DNA from: Paucimonas sp.
GTDB taxonomy: Bacteria > Pseudomonadota > Gammaproteobacteria > Pseudomonadales > Pseudomonadaceae
DNA length: 33,738 bases
Direction: 5' to 3'
Assembly: GCA_031253995.1 (NCBI GenBank)
Contig: JAIRVG010000059.1
Location: 1 to 33,738, forward strand
Shown here: piece after piece, positions 23,932 through 31,595 of the stretch
How positions within the stretch are numbered: position 1 is the first letter of the stretch
Layout: every line of letters starts with the position of its first letter
The notes under the pieces: model-generated
Databases searched by the model: none
Told to the model about the DNA's origin: nothing
Seen by the model: only the letters and a program-made list of their open reading frames with translations
Position numbers and translations under genes: made by a program

Positions 23932-25010
23932 TGAACCAGCCACTGCTTGTCACCGCCACGCAAAAAGCCGGGCCCCGCCTGTCCCTGGCCATCGGCGCCA
24001 TCGTCCTCGTCGTGCTGCTCGCCCTGCCGCTGCTGTCGCTGCTGCCGGACGGGCATGCCCTGCAGGTCTCGGCCTACACCCTGACCCTGGTGGGCAAGAT
24101 CCTCTGCTACGCCATCGTCGCCCTGGCCCTGGACCTGGTCTGGGGCTACGCCGGGTTGCTGTCCCTGGGGCATGGCCTGTTCTTCGCCCTCGGCGGCTAC
24201 GCCATGGGCATGTACCTGATGCGCGAAGCCGCCGGCGACGGGCTGCCGGCGTTCATGAGCTTCCTGTCGTGGAGCGAGCTGCCCTGGTACTGGGCCGGCA
24301 CCCAGCATTTCGCCTGGGCGATGTGCCTGGTGGTGCTGGCGCCGGGGCTGCTGGCCCTGGTGTTCGGCTACTTCGCCTTCCGCTCGCGGATCAAGGGCGT
24401 GTACTTCTCGATCATGACCCAGGCCCTGACCTTCGCCGGCATGCTCCTGTTCTTCCGCAACGAAACCGGCTTCGGCGGCAACAACGGCTTCACCAACTTC
24501 CGCACCCTGCTGGGCTTCGACATCACCGCCCAGGGCACCCGCGCGGTGCTGTTCCTGCTGACCGTGGCGCTGCTGGTGGGCAGCCTGTACGTCGGCTGGC
24601 GCCTGGCGCGGAGCAAGTTCGGCCGGGTGCTCACCGCCCTGCGCGACGCGGAGAACCGCCTGATGTTCTGCGGCTACGACCCGCGTGGCTTCAAGCTGTT
24701 CGTCTGGGTGTTGAGCGCCGTCTTGTGCGGCCTGGCCGGGGCGCTGTACGTGCCGCAGGTGGGCATCATCAACCCCAGCGAGATGTCGCCGACCAACTCC
24801 ATCGAGGCCGCCGTGTGGGTCGCCCTCGGCGGGCGCGGCACGCTGATCGGCCCGCTGCTCGGCGCCGGCCTGGTCAATGGCATGAAGAGCTGGTTCACCG
24901 TGGCGTTCCCGGAGTTCTGGCTGTTCTTCCTCGGTGCGCTGTTCATCCTCGTCACCCTGTACCTGCCCAAGGGCGTGGTCGGCCTGCTGAAGAAAAGGGG
25001 CGAACAATGA
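23931..25010 (+). CDS. urtC: Urea ABC transporter, permease UrtC
   Basis: This 359-residue LivM-type permease has about nine membrane helices. Family marks include ALALDLVWGYAGLLSLGHGLFFALGGY, GVYFSIMTQALTFAGMLLF and ENRLMFCGYDPRGFKLFVWVLSAVLCGLAGALYVPQ. It pairs with UrtB to form the channel. The real start is the ATG at 23931 inside the TGATG overlap; an open frame reaching back to 23469 is an artefact of high GC. The stop overlaps the urtD start as ATGA. Confidence 0.95.
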   Translation: MNQPLLVTATQKAGPRLSLAIGAIVLVVLLALPLLSLLPDGHALQVSAYTLTLVGKILCYAIVALALDLVWGYAGLLSLGHGLFFALGGYAMGMYLMREAAGDGLPAFMSFLSWSELPWYWAGTQHFAWAMCLVVLAPGLLALVFGYFAFRSRIKGVYFSIMTQALTFAGMLLFFRNETGFGGNNGFTNFRTLLGFDITAQGTRAVLFLLTVALLVGSLYVGWRLARSKFGRVLTALRDAENRLMFCGYDPRGFKLFVWVLSAVLCGLAGALYVPQVGIINPSEMSPTNSIEAAVWVALGGRGTLIGPLLGAGLVNGMKSWFTVAFPEFWLFFLGALFILVTLYLPKGVVGLLKKRGEQ

Positions 25011-25858
25011 GACTGCCGTCTATTCATCCCGAGTTCATGCTCGAACCCATTCTCGATGCCGGCAGCGGCCGTGATGCCATCGGCCTCGGCCAGGTGGTCG
25101 GGCCCGGTCTCGACGCCCGTCACGGCACGGTGCTGACCCTGGAAGACATCCACGTCAGCTTCGACGGCTTCAAGGCCCTGACCGCGCTGAACCTGTACAT
25201 CGGCGTCGGCGAGCTGCGCTGCATCATCGGGCCCAATGGCGCCGGCAAGACCACCATGATGGACGTCATCACCGGCAAGACCCGCCCTACCAGCGGCAAG
25301 GCCTGGTTCGGCGACACCCTCGACCTGACCCGCATGAGCGAGGTCGAGATCGCCCAGGCCGGGATCGGCCGCAAGTTCCAGAAGCCCACGGTGTTCGAGG
25401 CACTGACGGTGTTCGAGAACCTGGAGCTGGCGCAGAAGACCGACAAGTCGGTATGGGCCTGCCTCGGTGCGCGGCTGAGCGGCGAGCAGCGCGACCGCAT
25501 CGACGAGGTGCTGGCCACCATCCGCCTCGACGCCTCGCGCCAGCGTCCGGCGGGGTTGCTGTCCCATGGGCAGAAGCAGTTCCTCGAAATCGGCATGCTG
25601 CTGATGCAGGACCCGCAGTTGCTGCTGCTCGACGAGCCGGTGGCGGGCATGACCGATGCCGAGACCGAATTCACCGCCGAGCTGTTCAAGAGCCTGGCCG
25701 GCAAGCATTCGCTGATGGTGGTGGAGCACGACATGGGCTTCGTCGGCAGCATTGCCGACCATGTGACCGTGCTGCACCAGGGCAGTGTGCTGGCGGAGGG
25801 ATCGCTGGAGCAGGTGCAGGCGGATGATCGGGTGATCGAGGTTTATCTCGGGCGGTGA
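25007..25858 (+). CDS. urtD: Urea ABC transporter, ATPase UrtD
   Basis: This 283-residue LivG-type ATPase has Walker A GPNGAGKTT at residues 75-83, signature LSHGQKQFLEIGMLL and Walker B LLLLDEPVAGMTDAET. The switch histidine is in VVEHDMGFV. About 40 residues precede the usual nucleotide-binding domain, which is normal for UrtD. It works as a heterodimer with UrtE on the UrtBC channel. ATG at 25007 overlaps the urtC stop and has AAAAGGGG upstream. A REP pair lies between it and urtE. Confidence 0.95.
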   Translation: MRLPSIHPEFMLEPILDAGSGRDAIGLGQVVGPGLDARHGTVLTLEDIHVSFDGFKALTALNLYIGVGELRCIIGPNGAGKTTMMDVITGKTRPTSGKAWFGDTLDLTRMSEVEIAQAGIGRKFQKPTVFEALTVFENLELAQKTDKSVWACLGARLSGEQRDRIDEVLATIRLDASRQRPAGLLSHGQKQFLEIGMLLMQDPQLLLLDEPVAGMTDAETEFTAELFKSLAGKHSLMVVEHDMGFVGSIADHVTVLHQGSVLAEGSLEQVQADDRVIEVYLGR

Positions 25859-25883
25859 CCGGCTTTGGACCGGGTTGCCCCCA

Positions 25884-25953
25884 ATCGCTGGCAAGCCAGC
25901 TCCCACAGGGTCCTGCATGCACCGGACCTGTGGGAGCTGGCTTGCCAGCGATG
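25884..25953. repeat. REP pair (REPIN) between urtD and urtE
   Basis: Facing REP units ATCGCTGGCAAGCCAGC...CCCACAGGG and CCTGTGGGAGCTGG...CCAGCGAT. About 70 bases are identical to the REPIN between urtA and urtB, including the spacer, which points to recent copying of one from the other or from a common source. Confidence 0.92.
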
Positions 25954-25982
25954 GGTTCCACACAGTTCCCAAGGAATGACAC

Positions 25983-26681
25983 ATGCTGAAAATCGATTCC
26001 CTGCACCAGTATTACGGCGGCAGCCACATCCTGCGTGGCCTGTCCTTCGAGGCGAAGATCGGCGAGGTCACCTGCCTGCTCGGCCGCAACGGCGTCGGCA
26101 AGACCACCCTGCTGCGCTGCCTGATGGGCCTGGTCCCGGCCAAGGAAGGCAGCGTGAGTTGGGAAGGCCAGGCCATCACCGCCCTCAAGCCGCACCAGCG
26201 GGTCCACGCCGGCATCGCCTACGTGCCCCAGGGCCGCGAGATCTTCCCGCGCCTGACCGTGGAGGAAAACCTGTTGATGGGCCTGTCGCGCTTCGGCGCC
26301 AGCGAGGCGAAGAAGGTCCCGGAATTCATCTACGAGCTGTTCCCGGTGCTGTTGCAGATGAAGCAGCGTCGCGGCGGCGACCTGTCCGGCGGCCAGCAGC
26401 AACAGCTGGCCATCGGCCGTGCCCTGGCCAGCCGCCCGCGCCTGCTGATCCTCGACGAGCCCACCGAAGGCATCCAGCCCTCGGTGATCAAGGAGATCGG
26501 CGCGGTGATCGGCAAGCTGGCGGCCCGCGGCGACATGGCGATCCTGCTGGTGGAGCAGTTCTACGACTTCGCTGCCGAGCTGGCCGACCAGTACCTGGTG
26601 ATGTCCCGGGGCGAAATCGTCCAGCAGGGCCGGGGTGAAAACATGGAGGCCGAAGGTGTGCGCGGGCTGGTAACCATTTAA
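25983..26681 (+). CDS. urtE: Urea ABC transporter, ATPase UrtE
   Basis: This 232-residue LivF-type ATPase has Walker A GRNGVGKTT at residues 34-42, a Q-loop YVPQGREIFPRLTVEENL, signature LSGGQQQQLAIGRAL and Walker B LLILDEPTEGIQPS. The ending EAEGVRGLVTI is typical of UrtE. It completes the five-part urea importer with UrtD. The gap of 124 bases to urtD is almost filled by a REP pair. AAGGA precedes the ATG. Urease genes are not in the window. Confidence 0.95.
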   Translation: MLKIDSLHQYYGGSHILRGLSFEAKIGEVTCLLGRNGVGKTTLLRCLMGLVPAKEGSVSWEGQAITALKPHQRVHAGIAYVPQGREIFPRLTVEENLLMGLSRFGASEAKKVPEFIYELFPVLLQMKQRRGGDLSGGQQQQLAIGRALASRPRLLILDEPTEGIQPSVIKEIGAVIGKLAARGDMAILLVEQFYDFAAELADQYLVMSRGEIVQQGRGENMEAEGVRGLVTI

Positions 26682-26717
26682 TCTGGCGGCCTGCCCTGAT
26701 TTCCCGGACCGACTACC

Positions 26718-27239
26718 ATGACCCTCACCCTTCGCGACGCCGTGCCTGCCGACCTGCCGGGCATCCGCGACATCTACAACGACGCCGTGCTCAACACCAC
26801 GGCGATCTGGAACGAGCAACCCGTGGACCTGGCCAACCGCCAGGCCTGGTTCGACGGGCGCGCGGCCCAGGGCTATCCGATCATCGTCGCGGTGGATGGC
26901 GGGGGTGAGGTGGTGGGGTATGCGTCGTTCGGCGACTGGCGGGCGTTCGAGGGTTTCCGGCATACCGTGGAGCATTCGGTGTATATCCGTGCCGACCAGC
27001 GGGGCAACGGGTTGGGGCCGAAGTTGATGGAAGCCCTGATCGTGCGGGCTCGCCAGGGCGGCAAGCATGTGATGGTGGCGGCGATCGAGAGTGGCAATGG
27101 CGCGTCGATCCGCCTGCATGAGCGACTGGGGTTCAAGGTGACCGGGGAGATGCCGCAGGTGGGGGTGAAATTCGGGCGGTGGCTGGATCTGACCTTCATG
27201 CAGCTGGTGCTGAATCCGGGGGCGTTGCCGCCGAATTGA
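26718..27239 (+). CDS. GNAT N-acetyltransferase, phosphinothricin/methionine sulfoximine type
   Basis: This 173-residue cytoplasmic acetyltransferase uses acetyl-CoA. The acetyl-CoA loop is visible as YIRADQRGNGLGPKLMEALI (about residues 93-112). The N-terminal RDAVPADLPGIRDIYNDAVLNTTAIWNEQPVD and later IESGNGASIRLHERLGFKVTGEMPQVGVKFGRWLDLTFMQ are typical of the PitA/MddA group, which acetylates phosphinothricin, methionine sulfoximine and similar glutamate analogues. The gene starts 36 bases after urtE and may belong to the same nitrogen-controlled transcript. Its everyday substrate is not known. Confidence 0.88.
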   Translation: MTLTLRDAVPADLPGIRDIYNDAVLNTTAIWNEQPVDLANRQAWFDGRAAQGYPIIVAVDGGGEVVGYASFGDWRAFEGFRHTVEHSVYIRADQRGNGLGPKLMEALIVRARQGGKHVMVAAIESGNGASIRLHERLGFKVTGEMPQVGVKFGRWLDLTFMQLVLNPGALPPN

Positions 27240-27254
27240 TGGTGTTCTTCAGGA

Positions 27255-27282
27255 CCTCATCGCTGGCAAGCCAGCGATGAGG
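27255..27282. repeat. Collapsed REP: perfect 28-base palindrome between converging genes
   Basis: CCTCATCGCTGGC and GCCAGCGATGAGG are perfect 13-base arms around AA. It consists of the outer ends of a normal REP pair with the CTCCCACAGG parts and spacer missing. It lies between the stops of the acetyltransferase gene and cbpM and probably ends both transcripts. Confidence 0.88.
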
Positions 27283-27290
27283 CCGGAAGA

Positions 27291-27599
27291 TCACTGCACA
27301 AACCGCCCCAGACGCTGGCGCAACATATCGTTCTCACTCCGCAACTGCTGCACTTCCTCCAGCAGCTCCAGCGCCAGCGCCACCCCTTCCCATTCCAGCT
27401 CCAGCTCCGCGTGCAGCCGCGCCGCACGCTTGGCCAGCACCGGGGCCTGGACGTCGAACAACCAGTCCTCCGGCGTTCGTCCTGAAGGTTCAACGATGCC
27501 GTGCTCGACGATCTCGATTACGCAATCGGCCGGCAAATCGGCCTCCTGGCAGAAGCTACGCATGTCCAGCTGAACGATCAGGGTACTACTCATGGTCAT
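27291..27599 (-). CDS. cbpM: CbpM, modulator of the CbpA co-chaperone
   Basis: This 102-residue soluble protein has an N-terminal MerR-like helical part (SFCQEADLPADCVIEIVEHGIVEP) and a C-terminal coiled coil (LELEWEGVALALELLEEVQQLRSENDMLRQRL). This is the layout of CbpM, which binds the J-domain of CbpA and blocks its action. The ATG at 27599 overlaps the cbpA stop (ATGA) and has GGAG upstream, so inhibitor production is coupled to CbpA. A second Met two codons later is less likely to be the start. Confidence 0.92.
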   Translation of the reverse strand: MTMSSTLIVQLDMRSFCQEADLPADCVIEIVEHGIVEPSGRTPEDWLFDVQAPVLAKRAARLHAELELEWEGVALALELLEEVQQLRSENDMLRQRLGRFVQ

Positions 27600-28564
27600 T
27601 TACTCCATTGAGTTCGCGGGTTGAACCCGGCCTTCTCCGACAGTTTGTTCCACAGTTCACGGGTGGTGGCATCCGACTGGGCCGGCATCACCACCTTCAG
27701 TTGCGCGTACAGGTCGCCGCGCTGGCCCTGCTTGTTGGCCAGGCCCATGCCCTTGATCCGCAGGCGCTGGCCGCTCTGGCTGTCCGGGCGGATGGTCAGG
27801 TTGACCTTGCCGGTCAGGGTCGGCATTTCCACCTTGGTGCCCAGCGCCGCTTCCCAAGGTGCCAGGGGCACGGTGATGATCAGGTCATGACCTTCGACAT
27901 CGAACAGCGGATGAGGTGCGAAGCGGACCACCAGGTACAGGTCGCCATTCGCCCCGCCGCCCACGCCCGGTGCACCCTGGCCCTTGAGGCGGATGCGCTC
28001 GCCGTCGGTCACCCCGGCGGGGATCTTGACGTTGAGGGTCTTGGTGGTGTCGCCGGTTCGCTGGCCCATGGCGTTGTGCACGGGCACCTGGAAACTGATC
28101 TTCTTCGACTCGTTGGACAGGGTTTCTTCGAGGAATACCGCCAGTTCCATCTCCACGTCCTGACCTCGCCGACCGGCACTGCGCTGCTGTTGAGCGCGGC
28201 CGAACGGATTGCCGTTGCCGCGACCGGCCGACCCGAAGATCGAGCTGAAGAAATCCGAAAAATCACCGCCACCGCCGAAGCCACCGCCGCCCGCCCCGCC
28301 ACGGCTTTCCCAGCCCGGCGGTGCCTGGAACGGCCGGCCGTGCTGGCCGCCGTACTTGCGGATCTCGTCGTATTCGGCGCGCTTGGCCGCGTCACCCAGC
28401 ACTTCGTAGGCCTCGTTGGCCTCCTTGAACTTGTCCTCGGCGTCCCGTTCCTTGCTGACGTCCGGGTGATACTTGCGGGCCAGCTTGCGGTAGGCGGTCT
28501 TGATCGCCTTGTCGTCCGCCGTCGGCTCTACGCCAAGGATCTTGTAATAGTCTTTGAAATCCAT
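27596..28564 (-). CDS. cbpA: CbpA, DnaJ-type curved-DNA-binding co-chaperone
   Basis: This 322-residue protein has a J-domain at residues 1-70 (KDYYKILGV, HPD at 33-35). A Gly/Phe-rich linker follows (GGAGGGGFGGGGDFSDFFSSIFG, about 88-112), and then two beta-sandwich substrate domains (VKIPAGVTDGERIRLKGQG). No zinc-finger cysteines are present, so it is CbpA (class B) and not DnaJ. It activates Hsp70 ATPase and, in E. coli, also binds curved DNA. The leader carries a sigma-32-like promoter. It is divergent from the short Hsp70 gene yegD and directly followed by its inhibitor gene cbpM. Confidence 0.95.
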   Translation of the reverse strand: MDFKDYYKILGVEPTADDKAIKTAYRKLARKYHPDVSKERDAEDKFKEANEAYEVLGDAAKRAEYDEIRKYGGQHGRPFQAPPGWESRGGAGGGGFGGGGDFSDFFSSIFGSAGRGNGNPFGRAQQQRSAGRRGQDVEMELAVFLEETLSNESKKISFQVPVHNAMGQRTGDTTKTLNVKIPAGVTDGERIRLKGQGAPGVGGGANGDLYLVVRFAPHPLFDVEGHDLIITVPLAPWEAALGTKVEMPTLTGKVNLTIRPDSQSGQRLRIKGMGLANKQGQRGDLYAQLKVVMPAQSDATTRELWNKLSEKAGFNPRTQWSK

Positions 28565-28602
28565 CTAAGGAATCACCATCGGTTGAAATGCACTGCCTGT
28601 GA

Positions 28603-28630
28603 AGATTGGGGTCAAGCATAGCCTTTCAAG
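28603..28630 (-). promoter_or_regulatory. Heat-shock (sigma-32) promoter of cbpA-cbpM
   Basis: On the reverse strand CTTGAAA (28630-28624) is followed after 12 bases by CCCCAATCT (28611-28603). This fits the sigma-32 consensus CTTGAAA, 11-16 bases, CCCCAT-T very closely. Transcription would start about 30 bases before the cbpA ATG at 28564. Confidence 0.8.
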
Positions 28631-28724
28631 GCAGCCAGGGGTTTGTCGCCAGACAGATAATCGGTCTTGATTCTGTGCGTGGCTGGCATAAACTGCGCGG
28701 CCGTTTTTCCCCGGAACCGCTTCC

Positions 28725-29993
28725 ATGACTCATGCATCCCCGGCCCGTGCCTGTGGTATCGACTTCGGCACGTCAAACTCCACCGTCGGCTGGCATCGCC
28801 CCGGCGAGGAGACGCTGATCGTCCTCGAAGACGGCAAGATCACCCTGCCATCGGTGGTGTTCTTCAACATCGAGGAACGCCGCCCGGTCTACGGTCGCCT
28901 GGCCCTGAGCGAGTACCTGGAAGGCTACGAGGGTCGTCTCATGCGATCCCTGAAGAGCCTGCTCGGTTCCAAGCTGATCAAGCACGACACCAGCGTGCTG
29001 GGCACCGCCCTGCCGTTCAAGGACCTGCTGGGGATGTTCATCGGCGAGCTGAAGAAGCGCGCCGAAGCCAATGCCGGCCGCGACTTCGAGCAGGTGGTGC
29101 TGGGCCGTCCGGTGCATTTCGTCGACGACGACCAGGCCGCCGACCAGGAAGCCGAGGACACCCTGGCCGAGGTAGCACGCAAGATCGGCTTCAAGGACGT
29201 GTCCTTCCAGTACGAGCCGATCGCCGCGGCCTATGACTACGAGTCGGGGATCGAGCGCGAGGAACTGGTGCTGATCGTCGACATCGGCGGCGGTACCTCG
29301 GACTTCACCCTGATCCGCCTGGCCCCCGAGCGGCACATGCTCGACGACCGCCAGGAGGACATCCTCGCCACCGGCGGCGTGCACATCGGCGGTACCGACT
29401 TCGACAAGCAACTGAGCCTGCAGGGCGTGATGCCGCTGTTCGGCTACGGCAGCCGGATGAAGAGCCAGGCGCTGATGCCCACCAGCTACCACCTCAACCT
29501 GGCCACCTGGCACACCATCAACTCGGTGTACTCGCAGAAATCCCAGTTGGCCTTGGGCAGCATGCGCTACGACATCGAGGACACCCTGGGCATCGACCGC
29601 CTGTTCAAGCTGATCGAACAGCGCGCCGGGCACTGGCTGGCGATGGAAGTGGAAGCCACCAAGATCGAGCTGACCCATGCGCAGAATCGTCTGGTGGACC
29701 TGGGCCGGATCGAGAAAGAGCTGAGCGTCGACTTGACCCGGGCGCTGTTCGAACAGTCCATCGACAACCTGCTGGAGCGGGTGCGTGGCAGCGTCGACGA
29801 ACTGCTGCTCAAGGCTGGCGTGGGCGTGGAGCAGGTGGACACGGTGTTCTTCACCGGCGGTTCCAGCGGCATCCCGGCCCTGCGCCAGAGCGTGGCGGCG
29901 ATGCTGCCGAACGCGCGGCATGTGGAAGGCAATATCTTCGGCAGCATCGGCAGCGGGCTGGCGATCGAGGCGCGCAAGCGTTACGGCGCCTGA
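28725..29993 (+). CDS. yegD: Short Hsp70-family protein, YegD-type
   Basis: This 422-residue protein has the Hsp70 actin-like ATPase fold: phosphate-1 loop GIDFGTSNSTVGWH (residues 11-24), phosphate-2 LIVDIGGGTSDFTLIRL, and adenosine motif FFTGGSSGIPALRQSV near the end. It is about 200 residues shorter than DnaK and lacks the normal substrate-binding and lid domains, as in E. coli YegD. Client binding must therefore differ or be absent. It is divergent from cbpA with 160 bases between them. A weak sigma-70-like TTGATT (28667) with TAAACT (28689) may drive it. Pairing with CbpA is inference from position. A REP pair follows the stop. Confidence 0.92.
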   Translation: MTHASPARACGIDFGTSNSTVGWHRPGEETLIVLEDGKITLPSVVFFNIEERRPVYGRLALSEYLEGYEGRLMRSLKSLLGSKLIKHDTSVLGTALPFKDLLGMFIGELKKRAEANAGRDFEQVVLGRPVHFVDDDQAADQEAEDTLAEVARKIGFKDVSFQYEPIAAAYDYESGIEREELVLIVDIGGGTSDFTLIRLAPERHMLDDRQEDILATGGVHIGGTDFDKQLSLQGVMPLFGYGSRMKSQALMPTSYHLNLATWHTINSVYSQKSQLALGSMRYDIEDTLGIDRLFKLIEQRAGHWLAMEVEATKIELTHAQNRLVDLGRIEKELSVDLTRALFEQSIDNLLERVRGSVDELLLKAGVGVEQVDTVFFTGGSSGIPALRQSVAAMLPNARHVEGNIFGSIGSGLAIEARKRYGA

Positions 29994-29998
29994 TTCGA

Positions 29999-30082
29999 GG
30001 GCCCTATCGCTGGCAAGCCAGCTCCCACAGGAACCGCGTGCACCGCGAAACCTGTGGGAGCTGGCTTGCCAGCGATGAGGCC
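29999..30082. repeat. REP pair (REPIN) between yegD and the AI-2E-family gene
   Basis: Facing units GGCCCTATCGCTGGCAAG...CTCCCACAGG and CCTGTGGGAGCTGG...CCAGCGATGAGGCC surround a short spacer (AACCGCGTGCACCGCGAAA). It starts six bases after the yegD stop, between convergent genes, and may serve both 3' ends. Confidence 0.9.
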
Positions 30083-30102
30083 GGATCAGTCACCACAAGG
30101 CT

Positions 30103-31110
30103 TCAGACCAGCTCGGCCCGCTTCAACTCACTCTTCAAATACGCGTAGTAGATCGGCCCCGCCACCACCCCCGGCAGCCCGAACGCGGCCTCGAACACCA
30201 GCATCGCCAGCAACAGCTCCCACGACTTGGCACTGATCTGCCCGCCGACGATCCGCGCGTTGAGGAAGTACTCGACCTTGTGGATGACGATCAGGTAACC
30301 CAGCGCCGCCACCGCCACCCAGATCGACAGCGACAACCCGACGATGGTGATCAGGGTGTTGGACATCAGGTTGCCGATCACCGGCAGGAGCCCGAGCAGG
30401 AAGGTCAGCACGATCAGGGTCTTGGTCAGCGGCAGGTGCACGCCGAACATGGGCAGGACCACGGCGAGGAACACCCCGGTGAAGGCGGTGTTGAGCAGGG
30501 AAATCTTGATCTGCGCGAAAACGATGTTGCGAAACGCCTGGACCAGCAGCGCCAACCGCTCGAACAGCGCCGCCGCCAATGGCTTGCGCCGGGAAATGTC
30601 GGGGATGCGCTGCAAGGCGACGATGGCGCCGAGGATCATGCCGATCAGCAGGGTGACGAACATGTGCGCCGCGCCCTTGCCCACCAGTTGCAACTCGCCC
30701 AGGTGGGTCTTGAGCCAGTCGCCGATGGCCACCTTGAACTCGGCGGCGCTGGCCGGCAGGTAGGCGTCGACGAACGGCGGCAACTGGCCACGGGCCTGGT
30801 CCACCAGGACCATGAAGCGGTCCAGCGAGGCCCCGGGGTTTTCCGCCTCGTGCAACAGGAAACTGATGGCGCCGGCGAAGACCAGGGTCAGGGTGCTGAC
30901 CACCAGGGTGCCCAGCAATGCCACGGCCAGCCAGCGCGCGCGCGGCCCGGCGATCACGTGCTGCAACTTCGGCGTGAGCATGTTCACCAGCTCGAACACC
31001 AGCAACCCGGCCAGCAGGCTCGGCAGCAACTTGAGCGGCAATACCAGCAACAAGCCGGCGAATATGATGATCCAACTGGCCAGCACGATCTGACGCTGGG
31101 TAAAAGTCAT
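30103..31110 (-). CDS. AI-2E family (UPF0118) inner-membrane transporter
   Basis: This 335-residue membrane protein has about eight helices: an N-terminal pair (IVLASWIIIFAGLLLVLPL and LLPSLLAGLLVFELVNML), one at about 60-85, a large soluble loop around 90-150, and then a helical core with GMILGAIVALQRIP, LPVIGNLMSNTLITIVGLS and AFGLPGVVAGPIYYAYLKSEL. The last block is the conserved end of the AI-2E family. Members include TqsA and putative sodium/proton antiporters, so the substrate is unknown. No obvious partner gene is next to it. Its 3' end faces yegD across a REP pair. Confidence 0.88.
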   Translation of the reverse strand: MTFTQRQIVLASWIIIFAGLLLVLPLKLLPSLLAGLLVFELVNMLTPKLQHVIAGPRARWLAVALLGTLVVSTLTLVFAGAISFLLHEAENPGASLDRFMVLVDQARGQLPPFVDAYLPASAAEFKVAIGDWLKTHLGELQLVGKGAAHMFVTLLIGMILGAIVALQRIPDISRRKPLAAALFERLALLVQAFRNIVFAQIKISLLNTAFTGVFLAVVLPMFGVHLPLTKTLIVLTFLLGLLPVIGNLMSNTLITIVGLSLSIWVAVAALGYLIVIHKVEYFLNARIVGGQISAKSWELLLAMLVFEAAFGLPGVVAGPIYYAYLKSELKRAELV

Positions 31111-31192
31111 ACAACCTCAGACAGCCAAGACGACAAAGGCGGCAGTCTGCCAGCGTTCGGCGTACAGGCATAGGGGCGGGCGTCGCGGGACG

Positions 31193-31222
31193 CCGGGCCA
31201 TTGCTCCAGGGCAATGACCCGG
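31193..31222 (-). terminator. Hairpin after psiF
   Basis: Twelve-base arms, CCGGGCCATTGC and GCAATGACCCGG, with a single C-A mismatch and a 6-base loop lie 12 bases beyond the psiF stop on its strand. No T run follows. It may end the psiF message before the AI-2E-family gene. Confidence 0.55.
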
Positions 31223-31234
31223 GTCCGGCACCAG

Positions 31235-31516
31235 TCATTTTTTCTTCAGGCAGTCGCTCATGAAAGTCTTGCGTTCGTCGCCCTTGAGCGCCTTGGTGGT
31301 GGCGTCGGCGTTGCAGGTCTTCATCTTGTCCTGCTGGGTGGCAGGCTTGGCCTTGAGGCAGGTGCTCATGAACGCCTTGCGCTCGTCGCCCTTGAGTTCC
31401 TTGGCGGTGGCGTCGGCGTTGCAGGTCTTCATCTTTTCCTGCTGGACGGTGGCGGCGAAGCCCTGTGACGCCATCAGCATTCCCAGCAACAGCAACGGCA
31501 CGTGCAGCATCTTCAT
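31235..31516 (-). CDS. psiF: PsiF-repeat periplasmic protein
   Basis: This 93-residue protein has a signal peptide (MLHVPLLLLGMLMASQGFAA). Two tandem PsiF repeats follow, each reading KMKTCNADAT-x-K-x-LKGDER-K-x-FMS-x-CLK (about residues 29-55 and 63-91) with two Cys each that could form disulfides. E. coli psiF is phosphate-starvation inducible; the biochemical role of the repeat is unknown. GGGAG precedes the ATG. The 79 bases to the lipase gene upstream may hold its own promoter, but no clear Pho box is seen. Confidence 0.92.
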   Translation of the reverse strand: MKMLHVPLLLLGMLMASQGFAATVQQEKMKTCNADATAKELKGDERKAFMSTCLKAKPATQQDKMKTCNADATTKALKGDERKTFMSDCLKKK

Positions 31517-31595
31517 GGCAGTTCTCCCGAGCGCTGCGTGAATGGGCAGCGGTCACCGGAGTCTAGACAAGATTTCCCGCACCCTTGGCCGCGGC

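Noticed and set aside
22313..25953. Repeated GCTGGCAAGCCAGC elements read as a CRISPR array
   Set aside because: The copies lie kilobases apart between genes as inverted pairs, without regular spacers or cas genes; they are REP elements.
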